Assembly (NCBI RefSeq): GCF_036346105.1
Contig: NZ_CP107811.1
Location: 3,044,501-3,108,500, forward strand
Direction: 5' to 3'
Origin: Streptomyces sp. NBC_00539
Lineage (GTDB): Bacteria > Actinomycetota > Actinomycetes > Streptomycetales > Streptomycetaceae
DNA: 64,000 nucleotides
Below, piece by piece: positions 1 through 12,009 of this stretch. Numbering within the stretch: position 1 is the first letter of the stretch; each line of letters begins with the position of its first letter. The notes beneath the pieces were generated by a model, which ran no database searches, had not been told where the DNA came from, and worked only from the letters and a program-made list of their open reading frames with translations. The position numbers were made by a program, and so were the translations under genes.

Positions 1-299
1 AGGATGATGAACGGCATCAGCAGGGCGGTGAGCGCGATCAGCGCCACCCCGATGCCGTCGACGCCCAGCTCGTAGCGGACCCCGAAGTCGGAGATCCAGG
101 CGTGCGATTCGGTGAGCTGGTAACGGGCGCCACCGGGCTCGAAGCGGACCGCGATCAGCACGGCCAGCGCCAGTGTCGCCAGGGAGACGAGCAGCGCGAG
201 CCACTTGGCGGCGCCCCTGCGTGCGGCCGGGACGGCCGCCGTCAGGATCGCGCCGGCCGCGGGTACGGCCGCCGTCACCGTCAGAAGCGGGAAACTCAT
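1..299 (-). CDS. nuoM: NADH-quinone oxidoreductase subunit M (partial, N-terminal part)
   Basis: This is a membrane antiporter-like subunit of respiratory complex I; its 3' end lies beyond the window start. The visible 99 or so residues begin MSFPLLTVTAAVP and contain a first hydrophobic segment, an Arg/Lys-rich turn, a second hydrophobic segment and the start of a third near the edge, as expected for NuoM. The ATG starts one base after the nuoL stop, so the two are translationally coupled in the nuo operon. The family call rests mainly on position after nuoL and on the hydrophobic pattern with the GVDGIGVALIALTALLMP stretch typical of NuoM. Confidence 0.9.
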   Translation of the reverse strand, partial: MSFPLLTVTAAVPAAGAILTAAVPAARRGAAKWLALLVSLATLALAVLIAVRFEPGGARYQLTESHAWISDFGVRYELGVDGIGVALIALTALLMPFII

Positions 300-300
300 C

Positions 301-2241
301 TCACACCGCCCTCATCAGCAGGGTCGCGGCGATGAGGATCGCCGTGCCCCCGAACATCGAGACCGCGTAACTGCGGGCGTAGCCGTTCTGCAGCTTGCGC
401 AGCCGGCCCGACAGTCCGCCGACCGAGGCCGCCGTCCCGTTGACCACCCCGTCGACCAGGCTGTGGTCGACGTACACCAGGGAGCGGGTCAGGTGCTCCC
501 CGCCGCGCACCAGCACGACGTGGTTGAAGTCGTCCTGGAGCAGGTCGCGCCGGGCGGCCCTGGTGAGCCAGCTCCCCCGGGGGGCGACCACGGGGACGGG
601 CCCCCGCCCGTACTGCACGTACGCGAGGCCCACGCCGATCAGCAGGACCACGATCGTGGCGGCGGTGATGGCGCCGGCGCCCAGCGGCGGGTTCCCGTGC
701 TCGAAGGAGGTCACGGGCTCCAGCCACTTCACGAACGCCTCGTTGATGCTGAACAGGCCGCCGGCGAAGACCGAGCCGATGGCGAGCACGATCATCGGCA
801 GGGTCATGGTCTTCGGGGACTCGTGGGGGTGCGGCAGCTTCCCGGCCTGGTGTTCGGCGGCGGGTTCGGCGCTGGGCACGGCGTCGGCGTCGGGCGCCGG
901 CTGCCAGCGCTTCTCGCCGAAGAAGGTCAGCAGCATCACGCGGGTCATGTAGAAGGCGGTGATGGCGGCGCCCAGCAGGGCCACTCCGCCGAGGATCCAG
1001 CCCTCGGTGCCGCCCTTGGCGAAGGCCGCTTCGATGATCTTGTCCTTGGACCAGAAGCCCGAGAGGCCCGGGAAGCCGATGATGGCGAGGTAGCCGAGGC
1101 CGAAGGTGACGAAGGTGACCGGCATGTACTTCCGCAGGCCGCCGTACTTGCGCATGTCCACCTCGTCGTTCATCCCGTGCATCACGGAACCGGCGCCGAG
1201 GAAGAGTCCGGCCTTGAAGAAGCCGTGCGTCACCAGGTGCATGATCGCGAAGGCGTAGCCGATGGGCCCGAGGCCGGCCGCGAGGACCATGTAGCCGATC
1301 TGCGACATCGTGGAGCCGGCCAGGGCCTTCTTGATGTCGTCCTTCGCGCAACCGACGATCGCACCGAAGAGCAGCGTCACCGCGCCGACCACGACGACCG
1401 CGGTCTGCGCGTCCGGCGCGGCGTTGAAGACCGCACCGGAGCGGGTGATCAGGTACACGCCGGCGGTGACCATGGTCGCCGCGTGGATCAGGGCCGAGAC
1501 CGGGGTCGGGCCCTCCATCGCGTCACCGAGCCAGGACTGGAGCGGCACCTGCGCGGACTTGCCGCACGCGGCCAGCAGCAGCATCAGGGCGATCGCCGTC
1601 AGCTTGCCCTCGGACGTGCCGTCCACCGCCCCGAACACCGGCCCGAAGGCGAACGTCCCGAAGGTGGCGAACATGATCATGATCGCGATCGAAAGGCCCA
1701 TGTCGCCGACCCGGTTGACCAGGAAGGCCTTCTTCGCGGCCGTGGCCGCGCTGGGCTTGTGCTGCCAGAAGCCGATGAGCAGGTACGAGGCCAGGCCCAC
1801 GCCCTCCCAGCCGACGTACAGCAGCAGGTAGTTGTCGGCGAGGACGAGGAGCAGCATCGCCGCGAGGAACAGGTTCAGGTAGCCGAAGAAGCGGCGGCGC
1901 CGCTCGTCGTGCTCCATGTACCCGATGGAGTAGATGTGGATGAGGGTGCCGACACCGGTGATCAGCAGGACGAAGGTCATCGACAGCTGGTCGAGCTGGA
2001 AGGCGACGTCCGCCTGGAAGCCCCCCACCGGGATCCAGCTGAACAGCTGCTGGTGGACGGTGCGGTCATCGGCGCCGCGCCCCAGCATGTCGGTGAACAG
2101 GGCCACGCCGATGCCGAAGGAGGCGGCGGCGAAGAGGGTGCCGAGCCAGTGGCCGGCCTTGTCGAGGCGGCGGCCGCCGCACAGCAGCACCGCCGCTCCG
2201 AGCAGGGGCGCCGCCACCAGCAGCGCAATCAGATTCTCCAC
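301..2241 (-). CDS. nuoL: NADH-quinone oxidoreductase subunit L
   Basis: The protein is a 646-aa proton-pumping antiporter-like subunit at the distal end of the complex I membrane arm. It is hydrophobic throughout, with more than a dozen membrane segments, the early [18 protein letters not shown] motif and the [21 protein letters not shown] motif that are signatures of NuoL/ND5. A charged loop lies at about residues 440-480. The start is GTG with an AAGGGG ribosome site about seven bases upstream. It lies 12 bp after nuoK and one base before nuoM in the same operon. Length and motifs fit the family, and there is no sign of damage. Confidence 0.96.
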   Translation of the reverse strand: MENLIALLVAAPLLGAAVLLCGGRRLDKAGHWLGTLFAAASFGIGVALFTDMLGRGADDRTVHQQLFSWIPVGGFQADVAFQLDQLSMTFVLLITGVGTLIHIYSIGYMEHDERRRRFFGYLNLFLAAMLLLVLADNYLLLYVGWEGVGLASYLLIGFWQHKPSAATAAKKAFLVNRVGDMGLSIAIMIMFATFGTFAFGPVFGAVDGTSEGKLTAIALMLLLAACGKSAQVPLQSWLGDAMEGPTPVSALIHAATMVTAGVYLITRSGAVFNAAPDAQTAVVVVGAVTLLFGAIVGCAKDDIKKALAGSTMSQIGYMVLAAGLGPIGYAFAIMHLVTHGFFKAGLFLGAGSVMHGMNDEVDMRKYGGLRKYMPVTFVTFGLGYLAIIGFPGLSGFWSKDKIIEAAFAKGGTEGWILGGVALLGAAITAFYMTRVMLLTFFGEKRWQPAPDADAVPSAEPAAEHQAGKLPHPHESPKTMTLPMIVLAIGSVFAGGLFSINEAFVKWLEPVTSFEHGNPPLGAGAITAATIVVLLIGVGLAYVQYGRGPVPVVAPRGSWLTRAARRDLLQDDFNHVVLVRGGEHLTRSLVYVDHSLVDGVVNGTAASVGGLSGRLRKLQNGYARSYAVSMFGGTAILIAATLLMRAV

Positions 2242-2253
2242 TGTGAAGGCCCC

Positions 2254-2553
2254 TTACAGCTTCATCAGGCTGGCGTCGTCGACCGAGGCCGAGTGGCGGG
2301 TACGGAACAGCGACACGATGATCGCGAGGCCCACCACGACCTCCGCGGCGGCGACGACCATCGTGAAGAACGCGATGATCTGACCGTCGAGGTTGCCGTG
2401 CATCCGGGAGAAGGTGACGAAGGCGAGGTTGCAGGCGTTGAGCATCAGCTCCACGCACATGAACAGCACGATCGCGTTCTTGCGGATGAGTACGCCGGCC
2501 GCACCGATGGTGAACAGCAGGGCGGCCAGGTACAGGTAGTTGACCGGGTTCAC
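2254..2553 (-). CDS. nuoK: NADH-quinone oxidoreductase subunit K
   Basis: This 99-aa subunit of the complex I membrane arm has three predicted transmembrane helices: about residues 4-22, 28-48 and 60-82. Helix two carries the conserved Glu in the stretch [12 protein letters not shown], which takes part in proton transfer in this family. The start is GTG overlapping the nuoJ stop as GTGA, implying coupled translation. Length is the family standard of about 100 residues. Confidence 0.96.
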   Translation of the reverse strand: MNPVNYLYLAALLFTIGAAGVLIRKNAIVLFMCVELMLNACNLAFVTFSRMHGNLDGQIIAFFTMVVAAAEVVVGLAIIVSLFRTRHSASVDDASLMKL

Positions 2554-3362
2554 TTCGAGGCCTCCTCTCGGCCGAGGCGCTCCGCCGACTTCTGCTCCAG
2601 CGCCTTGAGGTCCTCCAGTGCCTCGCTCGACACGTCACGGATCTGACCGCGGGCCCGCAGCGTCTTGTTGACGGTGAGCTCGGACGGGGTGCCGTCCGGC
2701 AGCAGACCGGCGATGTCCACCGCGTTGTGCCGGGCGTAGACGCCGGGTGCGGGCAGCGGCGGGAGCTGGACGCCCTCGCGCACGCGCCGCTCGGCGAGTT
2801 CGCGCTGGGTGGCGGCCCGCTCGGTGCGCTCGCGGTGGGTGAGCACCATCGCGCCGACGGCCGCCGTGATCAGCAGGGCGCCGGTGATCTCGAAGGCGAA
2901 GATGTACCGGGTGAAGATCAGCTCGGCGAGGCCTTCGACGTGCCCGGCGGAGTTGACCCGGCCCAGGCCGTTGAAGTGGGTGAGCTTGGCGTTGGCGATG
3001 CCGGCGATCAGCAGGATGCCGAAGCCGAGCCCGCACAGGGCGGCCAGCCAGCGCTGCCCCTTGATGGTTTCGGTGAGCGAGTCCGCGGCGGTGACGCCGA
3101 CGAGCATCACCACGAAGAGGAACAGCATCATGATGGCGCCGGTGTAGACGACGACCTGGACGACGCCCAGGAAGTACGCCCCGTTGGCGAGGTAGAAGAC
3201 CGCCAGGATGATCATCGTCCCGGCCAGGCACAGCGCGCTGTGCACGGCCTTCTTCATCAGGATCGTGCACAGCGCGCCGATCACGGCGACCGTGCCGAGG
3301 ACCCAGAACTGCACGGCCTCACCCGTGGAGGTGGCCGAAGCCGCGGCGGCGAGGGCGCTCAT
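2550..3362 (-). CDS. nuoJ: NADH-quinone oxidoreductase subunit J
   Basis: This 270-aa membrane subunit of complex I has five hydrophobic segments in the first 170 residues, including [22 protein letters not shown], the region of the conserved pi-bulge helix. The remaining 100 residues form a charged cytoplasmic tail (about 175-270, rich in Arg and Glu), longer than in E. coli NuoJ but common in Streptomyces. The ATG overlaps the nuoI stop as ATGA, and its own stop overlaps the nuoK start as GTGA, so the three genes are translationally linked. Confidence 0.95.
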   Translation of the reverse strand: MSALAAAASATSTGEAVQFWVLGTVAVIGALCTILMKKAVHSALCLAGTMIILAVFYLANGAYFLGVVQVVVYTGAIMMLFLFVVMLVGVTAADSLTETIKGQRWLAALCGLGFGILLIAGIANAKLTHFNGLGRVNSAGHVEGLAELIFTRYIFAFEITGALLITAAVGAMVLTHRERTERAATQRELAERRVREGVQLPPLPAPGVYARHNAVDIAGLLPDGTPSELTVNKTLRARGQIRDVSSEALEDLKALEQKSAERLGREEASK

Positions 3363-3976
3363 GCGTCCACCCCCTCGGGTTCGGCCGCGTCCTGCCCGGC
3401 GCCTTCGGCGACCTCGCCCTTGGACCGCGCGACCTGCCGGGCGGTCCCCGGAGCCGCGCCCGTCACCAGACCGCGGTAGTAGTCCTGGTCGTCGGTGCCC
3501 GGGTACATCTCGTGCGGTGCCTCGACCATGCCCTCAGTCAGGCCGACCAGCAGCTGTTCCTTGGTGTAGATCAGCGATTCGCGGCTGGAGTCGGCCAGCT
3601 CGAACTCGTTCGTCATCGTCAGCGCCCGGGTGGGGCACGCCTCGACGCACAGCCCGCACAGGATGCAGCGGGCGTAGTTGATCTGGTAGACCGCGCCGTA
3701 CCGCTCACCCGGGGAGTAGCGCTCCTCCTCGGCGTTGTCCGCGCCCTCCACGTAGATCGCGTCGGCCGGACAGGCCCAGGCACACAGCTCGCACCCGATG
3801 CACTTCTCCAGACCGTCGGGATGGCGGTTGAGCTGGTGCCGCCCGTGGAAGCGGGGTGCGGTGGTCTTGCGCTGCTCCGGGTACTGCTCGGTGAGGCGCT
3901 TCTTGAACATGGCCTTGAAGGTCACGCCGAAGCCGGCCACCGGGTTCTGCCACTTCTCGTTCTCGGCGTCAGACAT
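3359..3976 (-). CDS. nuoI: NADH-quinone oxidoreductase subunit I (2x[4Fe-4S])
   Basis: This 205-aa electron-transfer subunit carries the N6a and N6b iron-sulfur clusters in the peripheral arm of complex I. Two ferredoxin motifs are visible: Cys59, 62, 65, 69 ([12 protein letters not shown]) and Cys104, 107, 110, 114 ([12 protein letters not shown]). The start chosen is the ATG giving MSDAENEKW because a strong GAGGAGGG site lies 7-8 bases upstream; an upstream in-frame start at 4027 has no comparable site and would lie deeper in nuoH. The gene overlaps the 3' end of nuoH by 8 bp. The tail after residue 175 is acidic and poorly conserved. Confidence 0.95.
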   Translation of the reverse strand: MSDAENEKWQNPVAGFGVTFKAMFKKRLTEQYPEQRKTTAPRFHGRHQLNRHPDGLEKCIGCELCAWACPADAIYVEGADNAEEERYSPGERYGAVYQINYARCILCGLCVEACPTRALTMTNEFELADSSRESLIYTKEQLLVGLTEGMVEAPHEMYPGTDDQDYYRGLVTGAAPGTARQVARSKGEVAEGAGQDAAEPEGVDA

Positions 3977-5333
3977 TCTCACCACCCTCCTCTCGGTCAC
4001 TGTCAGTATTCGCCCCGCCACTGACAATCAGCTCCCGCTGCCCGCGAGGCCGCCTGCGCGGCACGGGCGCCGGCTGCTGACCGGGCTTGGGGGGTACGGG
4101 GAATCCGCCCGCCATCGGGTCGAAGGGCTCGTCCGCCGCGCCGGCGGCGCCCTTCGCCCGGTCGTCCCGCTTGTGGCGGAACAGGTCGGCGACGAAGGAC
4201 AGGAGCAGTACGGCGATCACCGCGCCGCCGACGTACAGCACGATCTGCTGGAAGTCGTAGTTCTCGTTCCGCAGCGCCCGCACGGTCGCCACCAGCATCA
4301 GCCAGACCACGGAGACGGGGATGAGGACCTTCCAGCCGAGCTTCATCAGCTGGTCGTAGCGCACCCGGGGCAGCGTGCCGCGCAGCCAGATGAAGAAGAA
4401 CAGCAGCAGCTGCACCTTGATGACGAACCAGAGCATCGGCCACCAGCCGTGGTTCGCGCCCTCCCAGTACGTCGAGATCGGCGCGGGGGCCCGCCAGCCG
4501 CCGAGGAAGAGGGTGACCGAGACCGCCGAGACGGTGACCATGTTGACGTACTCGGCCAGCATGAACAGTGCGAACTTGATGGAGGAGTACTCGGTGTTGA
4601 AGCCGCCGACCAGGTCGCCCTCGGACTCCGGCATGTCGAAGGGGGCGCGGTTCGTCTCCCCGACCATGGTGATGACGTAGATGATGAAGGAGACCGGCAG
4701 CAGGACGATGTACCAGCGGTCCGCCTGCGCCTCCACGATCTTCGAGGTCGACATCGACCCGGAGTAGAGGAACACCGACGCGAACGCCGCGCCCATCGCG
4801 ATCTCGTACGAGATCATCTGCGCGCAGGAGCGCAAGCCCCCGAGCAGCGGGTACGTGGAGCCCGAGGACCAGCCGGCGAGGACGATGCCGTAGATGCCGA
4901 CCGACGCCACCGCGAGGACGTACAGCATCGCGATGGGCAGGTCCGTCAGCTGCATCGTGGTGCGCTGGCCGAAGATCGAGACCTCGTTGCCGGAGGGCCC
5001 GAAGGGGATCACCGCGATGGCCATGAACGCCGGGATCGCCGCGATGATGGGGGCCAGGACGTACACGACCTTGTCGGCCCGCTTGACGATGACGTCTTCC
5101 TTGAGCATCAGCTTCACGCCGTCGGCGAGCGACTGGAGCATGCCCCAGGGGCCGTGCCGGTTGGGGCCGATGCGCAGCTGCATCCAGGCGACGACCTTGC
5201 GCTCCCAGACGATGGAGAAGAGCACGGTCACCATCAGGAAGGCGAAGCAGAACACCGCCTTGACGACGACGAGCCACCAGACGTCCTTGCCGAAGAGGGA
5301 CAGGTCCTCCGCGGCGAGCTGTACCGGATTCAC
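3969..5333 (-). CDS. nuoH: NADH-quinone oxidoreductase subunit H
   Basis: This 454-aa subunit anchors the membrane arm of complex I to the peripheral arm and forms much of the quinone-binding chamber. About eight or nine membrane helices are visible, with the family motifs [21 protein letters not shown] near residue 45 and [20 protein letters not shown] near residue 230. The start is GTG, overlapping the nuoG stop as GTGA. The C-terminal 60 residues are charged and proline-rich, an actinobacterial extension. An alternative start far upstream would run through nuoG and is rejected. Confidence 0.95.
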   Translation of the reverse strand: MNPVQLAAEDLSLFGKDVWWLVVVKAVFCFAFLMVTVLFSIVWERKVVAWMQLRIGPNRHGPWGMLQSLADGVKLMLKEDVIVKRADKVVYVLAPIIAAIPAFMAIAVIPFGPSGNEVSIFGQRTTMQLTDLPIAMLYVLAVASVGIYGIVLAGWSSGSTYPLLGGLRSCAQMISYEIAMGAAFASVFLYSGSMSTSKIVEAQADRWYIVLLPVSFIIYVITMVGETNRAPFDMPESEGDLVGGFNTEYSSIKFALFMLAEYVNMVTVSAVSVTLFLGGWRAPAPISTYWEGANHGWWPMLWFVIKVQLLLFFFIWLRGTLPRVRYDQLMKLGWKVLIPVSVVWLMLVATVRALRNENYDFQQIVLYVGGAVIAVLLLSFVADLFRHKRDDRAKGAAGAADEPFDPMAGGFPVPPKPGQQPAPVPRRRPRGQRELIVSGGANTDSDREEGGENV

Positions 5334-7837
5334 GCGTCCACCTCCGCAGTGCTGTCGCCCGCGCCGGACGGGACCGCCGGGCCGATGCGTACGAGGGCGC
5401 CCGGGCGGGCGCCGGTGTCGGCGAGGACGCCGGAGCCGGTGGAGTTCAGCGGCAGCCAGACCACCCGGTCGGGCATCCGCGTGATCCGCAGCGGCAGTTC
5501 CACGGACCCGGCCGGGCCGGTGACCGCGAGGACGTCCCCGTCCTTCACGCCCGTCTCGGCGGCCGTGGCCGCCGACAACCGGGCGCTCGCCTCGTGCCGG
5601 GTACCGGCCAGGGCGGCGTCGCCGTCCTGGAGCCGGCCCTGGTCCAGCAGCAGCCGGTGGCCCGCGAGGACCGCCTCGCCCGCGCCGGGCCGGGGCAGCG
5701 GCGCGGTGTCCGCACCCTGCTCGGCGGCGCGCTCCCCGGCCCACGGGCCGAGCCGGCCCAGTTCCCGCCGGACGGCCTGTACGTCGGGCAGCCCGATCGA
5801 CCGGTCGGCCGCGTCGGCCAGCATGTGCAGCACGCGGTGGTCGGCGGGGGCGAGCCGGCGGGTCATCTGGTCCGGCTTGAGCGCCGCCTCGAACGGCCGC
5901 ACCCGGCCCTCCCAGTTGATGAAGGCTCCCGCCTTCTCGGCCACCGCGGCGACCGGGAACACCACGTCGGCGTGGTCGGTGACCTCGCTGGGCCGCAGCT
6001 CCAGCGAGACCACGAACGCCTCCTGGAGCGCGAGACGGGCACGCACCGGGTCGGGCAGGTCGGCCACCTCGACACCCGCGACGAGCAGCGCGGACAGCTC
6101 CCGCCCGGCGGCCGCCTCGACGATCTGGCCCGTGTCACGGCCGTAGCGGTGCGGGAGTTCGTCCAGCCCCCAGGCGGCCGCGACCTCCTCCCGGGCCCGC
6201 GGGTCGGTGGCCGGGCGGGCACCGGGCAGCAGCGACGGCAGCGCGCCCGCCTCCACGGCGGCCCGCTCCCCGGCCCGGCGCGGGATCCACACCAGCTGCG
6301 CGCCGGTCGCGGCCGCCGCCCGTACCGCGGCGGTCAGCGCGCCCGGCACCCCGGCCAGGCGCTCCCCGACGACGATGACGGCGCCGGGCTCGCGCAGCGC
6401 TTCCGCGGCGGCGTGGCCGCCCTGCTCCAGGCCGGTCCGCGAGGCGAGCGCGTCCAGCCAGTCGGGTTCGGTGCCGGGGGCGGCGGCCAGCAGGGTGCCG
6501 CCCGTCTTCTCCAGGCCCCTGGTGGCGAACGGGGCGAGGCCGAAGGTCCGCTGCTTGTGCTTGCGGTGGGCCTTGCGCAGCCGCAGGAAGACCCCGGGAG
6601 CCTCCTCCTCGGACTCGATGCCGGCCAGCAGCACGGCGGGCGCGGCCTCCAGGGAGGAATACGTCACCCCGCCGCCCGCCAGGTCCTTGCCGGTGCCGGC
6701 CACGGTGGCGGCCAGGAACTCCGCCTCCTCCGCGCTGTGCACCCGCGCCCGGAAGTCGATGTCGTTGGTGTCCAGCACCACGCGGGCGAACTTGGCGTAC
6801 GCGTAGGCGTCCTCGGCGGTGAGCCGGCCGCCCGTCAGCACCCCCGCCCGGCCGCGCGCGGAGGCCAGCCCCTTCGCGGCGGCCTCCAGCGCCTCGGGCC
6901 AGCTCGCCGGGGCGAGCACCCCGTCGGAGCCGCGCACCAGCGGGGTGGTGAGGCGGTCGGGGCGCTGCGCGTAGCGGAACGCGAAGCGGCCCTTGTCGCA
7001 GATCCACTCCTCGTTGACCTCGGGGTCCTCGGCGGCCAGCCGGCGCAGCACCTTCCCGCGCCGGTGGTCGGTGCGCGTCGCGCAGCCGCCCGCGCAGTGC
7101 TCGCACACGCTCGGGGAGGAGACGAGGTCGAAGGGGCGGGCGCGGAAGCGGTACTCGGCCGAGGTGAGGGCGCCGACCGGGCAGATCTGGATGGTGTTGC
7201 CGGAGAAGTACGACTCGAACGGGTCGCCCTCACCGGTGCCGACCTGCTGGAGGGCGCCGCGCTCCAGCAGCTCGATCATCGGGTCGCCCGCCACCTGCGT
7301 GGAGAAGCGGGTGCAGCGCGCGCACAGCACGCACCGCTCGCGGTCCAGCAGTACCTGCGTGGAGATCGCGACCGGCTTCTCGTACGTCCGCTTCTTGCCC
7401 TCGAAACGCGATTCGGCGTTGCCGTGCGAGAGGGCCTGGTTCTGCAGCGGGCACTCGCCGCCCTTGTCGCAGACCGGGCAGTCCAGCGGGTGGTTGATGA
7501 GCAGCAGCTCCATCACCCCGCGCTGCGCCTTGTCGGCGGCCTGCGACGTCAGCTGCGTCTTGACGACCATGCCGTCGGTGCAGGTGATCGTGCAGGAGGC
7601 CATCGGCTTGCGCTGGCCCTCCACCTCGACGATGCACTGGCGGCAGGCGCCGACCGGGTCGAGGAGCGGGTGGTCGCAGAACCGGGGGATCTCGATGCCG
7701 AGCTGTTCGGCGGCCCGGATGACCAGCGTCCCCTTGGGGACGGACAGTTCGATGCCGTCGATGGTCAGCGAGACCAGGTCCTCGGGCGGAACCGCCGCCC
7801 CGCCGCCGCCCGCCGGGGCGTTAGTGGTGACGGTCAT
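5330..7837 (-). CDS. nuoG: NADH-quinone oxidoreductase subunit G
   Basis: This 835-aa iron-sulfur subunit belongs to the NADH-oxidising arm of complex I. The N-terminal [2Fe-2S] ferredoxin domain has Cys54, 65, 68 and 82. A His116-Cys120-Cys123-Cys129 segment follows ([14 protein letters not shown]), then a further CxxCxxC group in [11 protein letters not shown] molybdopterin-oxidoreductase-like domain spans about 230-800, with the extra 4Fe-4S motif [10 protein letters not shown] near residue 245. That domain is known to have lost cofactor binding in complex I. The gene overlaps nuoF and nuoH by four bases each. Confidence 0.95.
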   Translation of the reverse strand: MTVTTNAPAGGGGAAVPPEDLVSLTIDGIELSVPKGTLVIRAAEQLGIEIPRFCDHPLLDPVGACRQCIVEVEGQRKPMASCTITCTDGMVVKTQLTSQAADKAQRGVMELLLINHPLDCPVCDKGGECPLQNQALSHGNAESRFEGKKRTYEKPVAISTQVLLDRERCVLCARCTRFSTQVAGDPMIELLERGALQQVGTGEGDPFESYFSGNTIQICPVGALTSAEYRFRARPFDLVSSPSVCEHCAGGCATRTDHRRGKVLRRLAAEDPEVNEEWICDKGRFAFRYAQRPDRLTTPLVRGSDGVLAPASWPEALEAAAKGLASARGRAGVLTGGRLTAEDAYAYAKFARVVLDTNDIDFRARVHSAEEAEFLAATVAGTGKDLAGGGVTYSSLEAAPAVLLAGIESEEEAPGVFLRLRKAHRKHKQRTFGLAPFATRGLEKTGGTLLAAAPGTEPDWLDALASRTGLEQGGHAAAEALREPGAVIVVGERLAGVPGALTAAVRAAAATGAQLVWIPRRAGERAAVEAGALPSLLPGARPATDPRAREEVAAAWGLDELPHRYGRDTGQIVEAAAGRELSALLVAGVEVADLPDPVRARLALQEAFVVSLELRPSEVTDHADVVFPVAAVAEKAGAFINWEGRVRPFEAALKPDQMTRRLAPADHRVLHMLADAADRSIGLPDVQAVRRELGRLGPWAGERAAEQGADTAPLPRPGAGEAVLAGHRLLLDQGRLQDGDAALAGTRHEASARLSAATAAETGVKDGDVLAVTGPAGSVELPLRITRMPDRVVWLPLNSTGSGVLADTGARPGALVRIGPAVPSGAGDSTAEVDA

Positions 7838-9210
7838 GCGTTCACCTCCGTGTCAGCCCAGAGGGTCGACTTCTTGGGGTCGAAGGGGCAGCCCTTGCCC
7901 GTGATGTGCTGCTCGTACTCCTCGCGGAAGTACTTGAGCGAGGAGAAGATCGGGCTGGCGGCGCCGTCGCCGAGGGCGCAGAACGACTTGCCGTTGATGT
8001 TGTCGGCGATGTCGTTCAGCTTGTCGAGGTCGCTCATCACGCCCTTGCCGGCCTCGATGTCCCGCAGCAGCTGCACGAGCCAGTACGTGCCTTCCCGGCA
8101 CGGCGTGCACTTGCCGCAGGACTCGTGGGCGTAGAACTCGGTCCACCGGGTCACCGCACGGACCACGCAGGTGGTCTCGTCGAAGCACTGGAGCGCCTTG
8201 GTGCCGAGCATGGAACCGGCCGCGCCGACGCCCTCGTAGTCGAGCGGGACGTCGAGGTGCTCGTCGGTGAACATGGGGGTCGAGGAGCCGCCGGGGGTCC
8301 AGAACTTGAGCCGGTGCCCGGGGCGCATCCCGCCGCTCATGTCGAGCAGCTGGCGCAGGGTGATGCCGAGCGGGGCCTCGTACTGGCCGGGACCGGCGAC
8401 GTGCCCGGAGAGCGAGTACAGCGTGAAGCCGGGGGACTTCTCGGTCCCCATCGCCTTGAACCAGTCCTTGCCCTTGTTCAGGATCGCGGGAACCGAGGCG
8501 ATGGACTCGACGTTGTTGACGACAGTGGGGCACGCGTAGAGGCCCTCCACGGCGGGGAAGGGGGGGCGCAGCCGGGGCTGACCGCGCCGGCCTTCGAGGG
8601 AGTCGAGGAGCGCCGTCTCCTCACCGCAGATGTACGCGCCCGCCCCCGCGTGGACGGTGATGTCCAGCTTGAGTCCGCTCCCGAGGATGTTCTCCCCGAG
8701 GTAGCCCGCCTCGTACGCCTCGCGCACCGCCTCGTGCAGGCGCCGCAGGACCGGCACGACCTCGCCGCGCAGGTAGATGAAGGCGTGCTCCGAGCGGATC
8801 GCGTAGCAGGCGATGACCATTCCCTCGATGAGGGAGTGCGGATTGGCGAACAGGAGGGGGATGTCCTTGCAGGTTCCCGGTTCCGACTCGTCCGCGTTCA
8901 CCACGAGGTAGTGCGGCTTCCCGTCGCCCTGCGGGATGAACTGCCACTTCATTCCGGTGGGGAAGCCCGCGCCGCCGCGCCCGCGCAGACCCGAGTCCTT
9001 GACGTACGCGATGAGGTCGTCCGGGGTCATCGCGAGGGCCTTGCGCAGGCCCTCGTAGCCCTCGTGGCGCTGGTAGGTCTCCAGCGTCCACGACTCGGGC
9101 TCGTCCCAGAACGCCGACAGGACGGGCGCCAGGAGCTTCTCCGGGCTCCCTCCCCCGGCCTGCGGTCGGGGGGCGCCCTCGTTGCTCAGTTCGGAAGACA
9201 CCGACATCAC
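7834..9210 (-). CDS. nuoF: NADH-quinone oxidoreductase subunit F (NADH and FMN binding)
   Basis: This 458-aa subunit binds NADH and FMN and holds cluster N3, so it is the electron entry point of complex I. The NADH/FMN motif [10 protein letters not shown] is at residues 77-86. The [4Fe-4S] ligands are Cys365, 368, 371 and 411 ([12 protein letters not shown]). GTG at 9210 gives GTGA overlap with nuoE, but the ATG one codon later (9207) has better spacing to the GGAGGGGA site and may be the real start; the difference is one residue. Confidence 0.95.
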   Translation of the reverse strand: MMSVSSELSNEGAPRPQAGGGSPEKLLAPVLSAFWDEPESWTLETYQRHEGYEGLRKALAMTPDDLIAYVKDSGLRGRGGAGFPTGMKWQFIPQGDGKPHYLVVNADESEPGTCKDIPLLFANPHSLIEGMVIACYAIRSEHAFIYLRGEVVPVLRRLHEAVREAYEAGYLGENILGSGLKLDITVHAGAGAYICGEETALLDSLEGRRGQPRLRPPFPAVEGLYACPTVVNNVESIASVPAILNKGKDWFKAMGTEKSPGFTLYSLSGHVAGPGQYEAPLGITLRQLLDMSGGMRPGHRLKFWTPGGSSTPMFTDEHLDVPLDYEGVGAAGSMLGTKALQCFDETTCVVRAVTRWTEFYAHESCGKCTPCREGTYWLVQLLRDIEAGKGVMSDLDKLNDIADNINGKSFCALGDGAASPIFSSLKYFREEYEQHITGKGCPFDPKKSTLWADTEVNA

Positions 9211-9956
9211 TCCCCTCCCTCGGTGCCGGCCCCGCCACGCGCCTCACCGCGCGGGTGCACGATCGGGGTGTGCGGGGACTCGCCGCGGGCGATGCGCAGG
9301 CCGATCAGCGAGGCGGGACCCGCGCCGCCGCCCGCCTCCACCGCGCCCTCGCGCTCGTCCGGGAACCCGGCGAGGATCCGGGCCGTCTCCTTGTACGTGC
9401 ACAGCGGCGCGCCCCGCGTGGGCACGACCTGCCGGCCGGCCAGCAGGTCGTCCACCATCGCCTTCGCGGACTCGGGGGTCTGGTTGTCGAAGAACTCCCA
9501 GTTGACCATCACCACGGGCGCGTAGTCGCAGGCCGCGTTGCACTCGATGTGTTCGAGGGTGATCTTGCCGTCGGGGGTGGTCTCGTTGTTCCCGACGCCC
9601 AGGTGCTCCTTGAGCTCGTCGAAGATGGCGTCACCGCCCATCACCGCGCACAGGGTGTTGGTGCAGACGCCCACCTGGTACTCGCCGGACGGCTTGCGCC
9701 GGTACATCGTGTAGAAGGTGGCGACGGCCGTCACCTCGGCGGTGGTCAGGCCCAGCGTCTCGGCGCAGAACCGCATGCCGGTGCGCGTGACGTGGCCCTC
9801 CTCCGCCTGCACGAGGTGCAGCAGCGGCAGCAGCGCGGAGCGGCTGTCGGGGTAGCGGGCGATGACCTGGGCGGCGTCGGCCGCCAGCCTCTCGCGGACC
9901 TCTGCCGGGTAATCGGGGGCCGGGAGCTGGGGCATGCCCAACGACACGTCTGTCAT
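9207..9956 (-). CDS. nuoE: NADH-quinone oxidoreductase subunit E
   Basis: This 249-aa thioredoxin-fold subunit carries [2Fe-2S] cluster N1a next to NuoF. Ligands are Cys98 and Cys103 (VCTNTLC) and Cys139 and Cys143 (CNAACDY). The ATG overlaps the nuoD stop as ATGA, and the product begins [14 protein letters not shown]. The C-terminal 50 residues (Gly, Ala and Arg rich) extend beyond the usual fold and are typical of actinobacterial NuoE. Confidence 0.95.
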   Translation of the reverse strand: MTDVSLGMPQLPAPDYPAEVRERLAADAAQVIARYPDSRSALLPLLHLVQAEEGHVTRTGMRFCAETLGLTTAEVTAVATFYTMYRRKPSGEYQVGVCTNTLCAVMGGDAIFDELKEHLGVGNNETTPDGKITLEHIECNAACDYAPVVMVNWEFFDNQTPESAKAMVDDLLAGRQVVPTRGAPLCTYKETARILAGFPDEREGAVEAGGGAGPASLIGLRIARGESPHTPIVHPRGEARGGAGTEGGE

Positions 9957-11287
9957 CGGTCGACGCCTCCCATCACGGGGTCGATGGAGGCGACGGCGAC
10001 GATGACGTCGGCGACCTGGCCGCCCTCGCACATCGCCGCCATGGCCTGGAGGTTGGTGAAGGACGGGTCGCGGAAGTGGACCCTGTAGGGGCGGGTGCCG
10101 CCGTCGGAGACGACGTGGACGCCGAGCTCGCCCTTGGGGGACTCGACGGCCGCGTACGCCTGCCCGGCCGGGACCCGGAAGCCCTCGGTCACCAGCTTGA
10201 AGTGGTGGATGAGGGCCTCCATCGAGGTGCCCATGATGGTGCGGATGTGGTCGAGGGAGTTGCCGAGTCCGTCGGGGCCCATCGCGAGCTGCGCCGGCCA
10301 GGCGATCTTCTTGTCCGCGACCATCACCGGGCCCGGCTCCAGCCGCTCCAGGCACTGTTCGACGATCCGCAGCGACTGGCGCATCTCCTCCAGGCGGATC
10401 AGGAACCGCCCGTAGGAGTCGCAGCTCTCGGCGGTCGGCACGTCGAACTCGTAGTCCTCGTAACCGCAGTACGGGTCCGACTTGCGCAGGTCGTGCGGCA
10501 GGCCGGCGGAGCGCAGGATGGGGCCGGTGGCACCCAGGGCCATGCAGCCGGTCAGGTCGAGGTAGCCGACGTCCTGCATGCGGGCCTTGAAGATGGGGTT
10601 GCCGGTGGCGAGCTTGTCGTACTCCGGCAGGTTCTTCTTCATGGTCTTCACGAAGTCGCGCAGCTGGTCGACGGCGCCCGGGGGCAGGTCCTGGGCCAGG
10701 CCGCCGGGGCGGATGAACGCGTGGTTCATGCGCAGGCCGGTGATCAGCTCGAAGACGTCCAGGATCAGCTCGCGGTCGCGGAACCCGTAGATCATGATCG
10801 TCGTCGCGCCCAGCTCCATGCCGCCGGTGGCGATGCACACCAGGTGGGAGGAGAGCCGGTTGAGCTCCATCAGCAGGACGCGGATGACGGTGGCGCGGTC
10901 CGGGACCTGCTCGGTGATGCCGAGCAGCTTCTCGACGCCCAGGCAGTACGCCGTCTCGTTGAAGAACGGCGTCAGGTAGTCCATGCGCGTCACGAAGGTG
11001 GTGCCCTGCGTCCAGTTCCGGAATTCGAGGTTCTTCTCGATGCCGGTGTGCAGGTACCCGATGCCGCAGCGGGCCTCGGTGACCGTCTCGCCGTCGATCT
11101 CCAGGATCAGGCGGAGCACGCCGTGGGTCGACGGGTGCTGCGGACCCATGTTGACGACGATCCGCTCGTCGTCCGCGCGGGCCGCCGACTGCACGACCTC
11201 GTCCCAGTCTCCGCCGGTGACGGTGTAGACGGTGCCCTCGGTCGTCTCGCGGGCGGACGCGTGCTGCGATGTGTTCGGCGTGTTCAT
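9953..11287 (-). CDS. nuoD: NADH-quinone oxidoreductase subunit D (49 kDa)
   Basis: This 444-aa peripheral-arm subunit helps form the quinone site, opposite NuoB. It has the family opening [15 protein letters not shown] near residue 45 and the C-terminal DPVMGGVDR ending that is nearly invariant in this protein. The first 40 residues (Ser/Thr rich) are a Streptomyces-type extension. The ATG shares one base with the nuoC stop (TGATG), and the stop overlaps nuoE as ATGA. Confidence 0.96.
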   Translation of the reverse strand: MNTPNTSQHASARETTEGTVYTVTGGDWDEVVQSAARADDERIVVNMGPQHPSTHGVLRLILEIDGETVTEARCGIGYLHTGIEKNLEFRNWTQGTTFVTRMDYLTPFFNETAYCLGVEKLLGITEQVPDRATVIRVLLMELNRLSSHLVCIATGGMELGATTIMIYGFRDRELILDVFELITGLRMNHAFIRPGGLAQDLPPGAVDQLRDFVKTMKKNLPEYDKLATGNPIFKARMQDVGYLDLTGCMALGATGPILRSAGLPHDLRKSDPYCGYEDYEFDVPTAESCDSYGRFLIRLEEMRQSLRIVEQCLERLEPGPVMVADKKIAWPAQLAMGPDGLGNSLDHIRTIMGTSMEALIHHFKLVTEGFRVPAGQAYAAVESPKGELGVHVVSDGGTRPYRVHFRDPSFTNLQAMAAMCEGGQVADVIVAVASIDPVMGGVDR

Positions 11288-12009
11288 CAGCTGTACGACC
11301 TCCGCTGGTCGGGAGCCGGGATCTGGGCGCCCTTGTACTCGACGGGAATGCCGCCGAGCGGGTAGTCCTTGCGCTGCGGGAAGCCCTGCCAGTCGTCCGG
11401 CATCATGATCCGCGTGAGGGCGGGGTGCCCGTCGAAGACCAGGCCGAAGAAGTCGTACGTCTCGCGCTCGTGCCAGTCGTTGGTCGGGTAGACGGAGACG
11501 AGCGAGGGGACGTGCGGGTCGCTGTCGGGGACGCAGACCTCCAGGCGCAGGACCCGGCCGTGGGTGATCGAGCGCAGGTGGTAGACCGCGTGCAGCTCGC
11601 GTCCCTTGTCCTGCGGGAAGTGCACGCCGGATACGCCGGTGCACAGCTCGAAGCGCAGCGCCGGGTCGTCGCGCAGGGTGGAGGCGACCCGGACGAGGTG
11701 CTCGCGGGCGATGTGGAAGGTGAGCTCGCCCCGGTCGACCACCGTCTTCTCGATGGCGTTCTCGGGAACCAGGTCCTGTTCCTCCAGGGCTCCTTCGAGT
11801 TCGTCGGCGACCTCGTCGAAGTACGAACCGTAGGGGCGGCTCGTCGCCCCGGGCAGCGCCACGGTGCGCACCAGACCGCCGTAGCCGGTGGTGTCGCCGC
11901 CGTTGTTCGCGCCGAACATGCCCTTGCGGACCCCGATCACCTCGGGGCCGGCCGAGCCCCGGGGGGCGGGCACGTTGTTGCCGTTGTCCACGGCGGGGTC
12001 GTCGCTCAC
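11287..12009 (-). CDS. nuoC: NADH-quinone oxidoreductase subunit C (30 kDa)
   Basis: This 240-aa peripheral-arm subunit pairs with NuoD. The signature [20 protein letters not shown] and the end motif DYPLGG are visible near residues 180-225. The start is GTG (giving VSDDPAVDN), overlapping the nuoB stop as GTGA. A longer reading frame upstream would overlap nuoB for over 260 bases and is not supported. The first 70 residues are a low-complexity extension before the conserved domain. Confidence 0.95.
   Translation of the reverse strand: MSDDPAVDNGNNVPAPRGSAGPEVIGVRKGMFGANNGGDTTGYGGLVRTVALPGATSRPYGSYFDEVADELEGALEEQDLVPENAIEKTVVDRGELTFHIAREHLVRVASTLRDDPALRFELCTGVSGVHFPQDKGRELHAVYHLRSITHGRVLRLEVCVPDSDPHVPSLVSVYPTNDWHERETYDFFGLVFDGHPALTRIMMPDDWQGFPQRKDYPLGGIPVEYKGAQIPAPDQRRSYS

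Noticed and set aside
205-2646. A long plus-strand frame opposite nuoL and nuoK
   Set aside because: Antisense shadow: no ribosome site, and the composition is low-complexity Gly/Arg/His/Asp.
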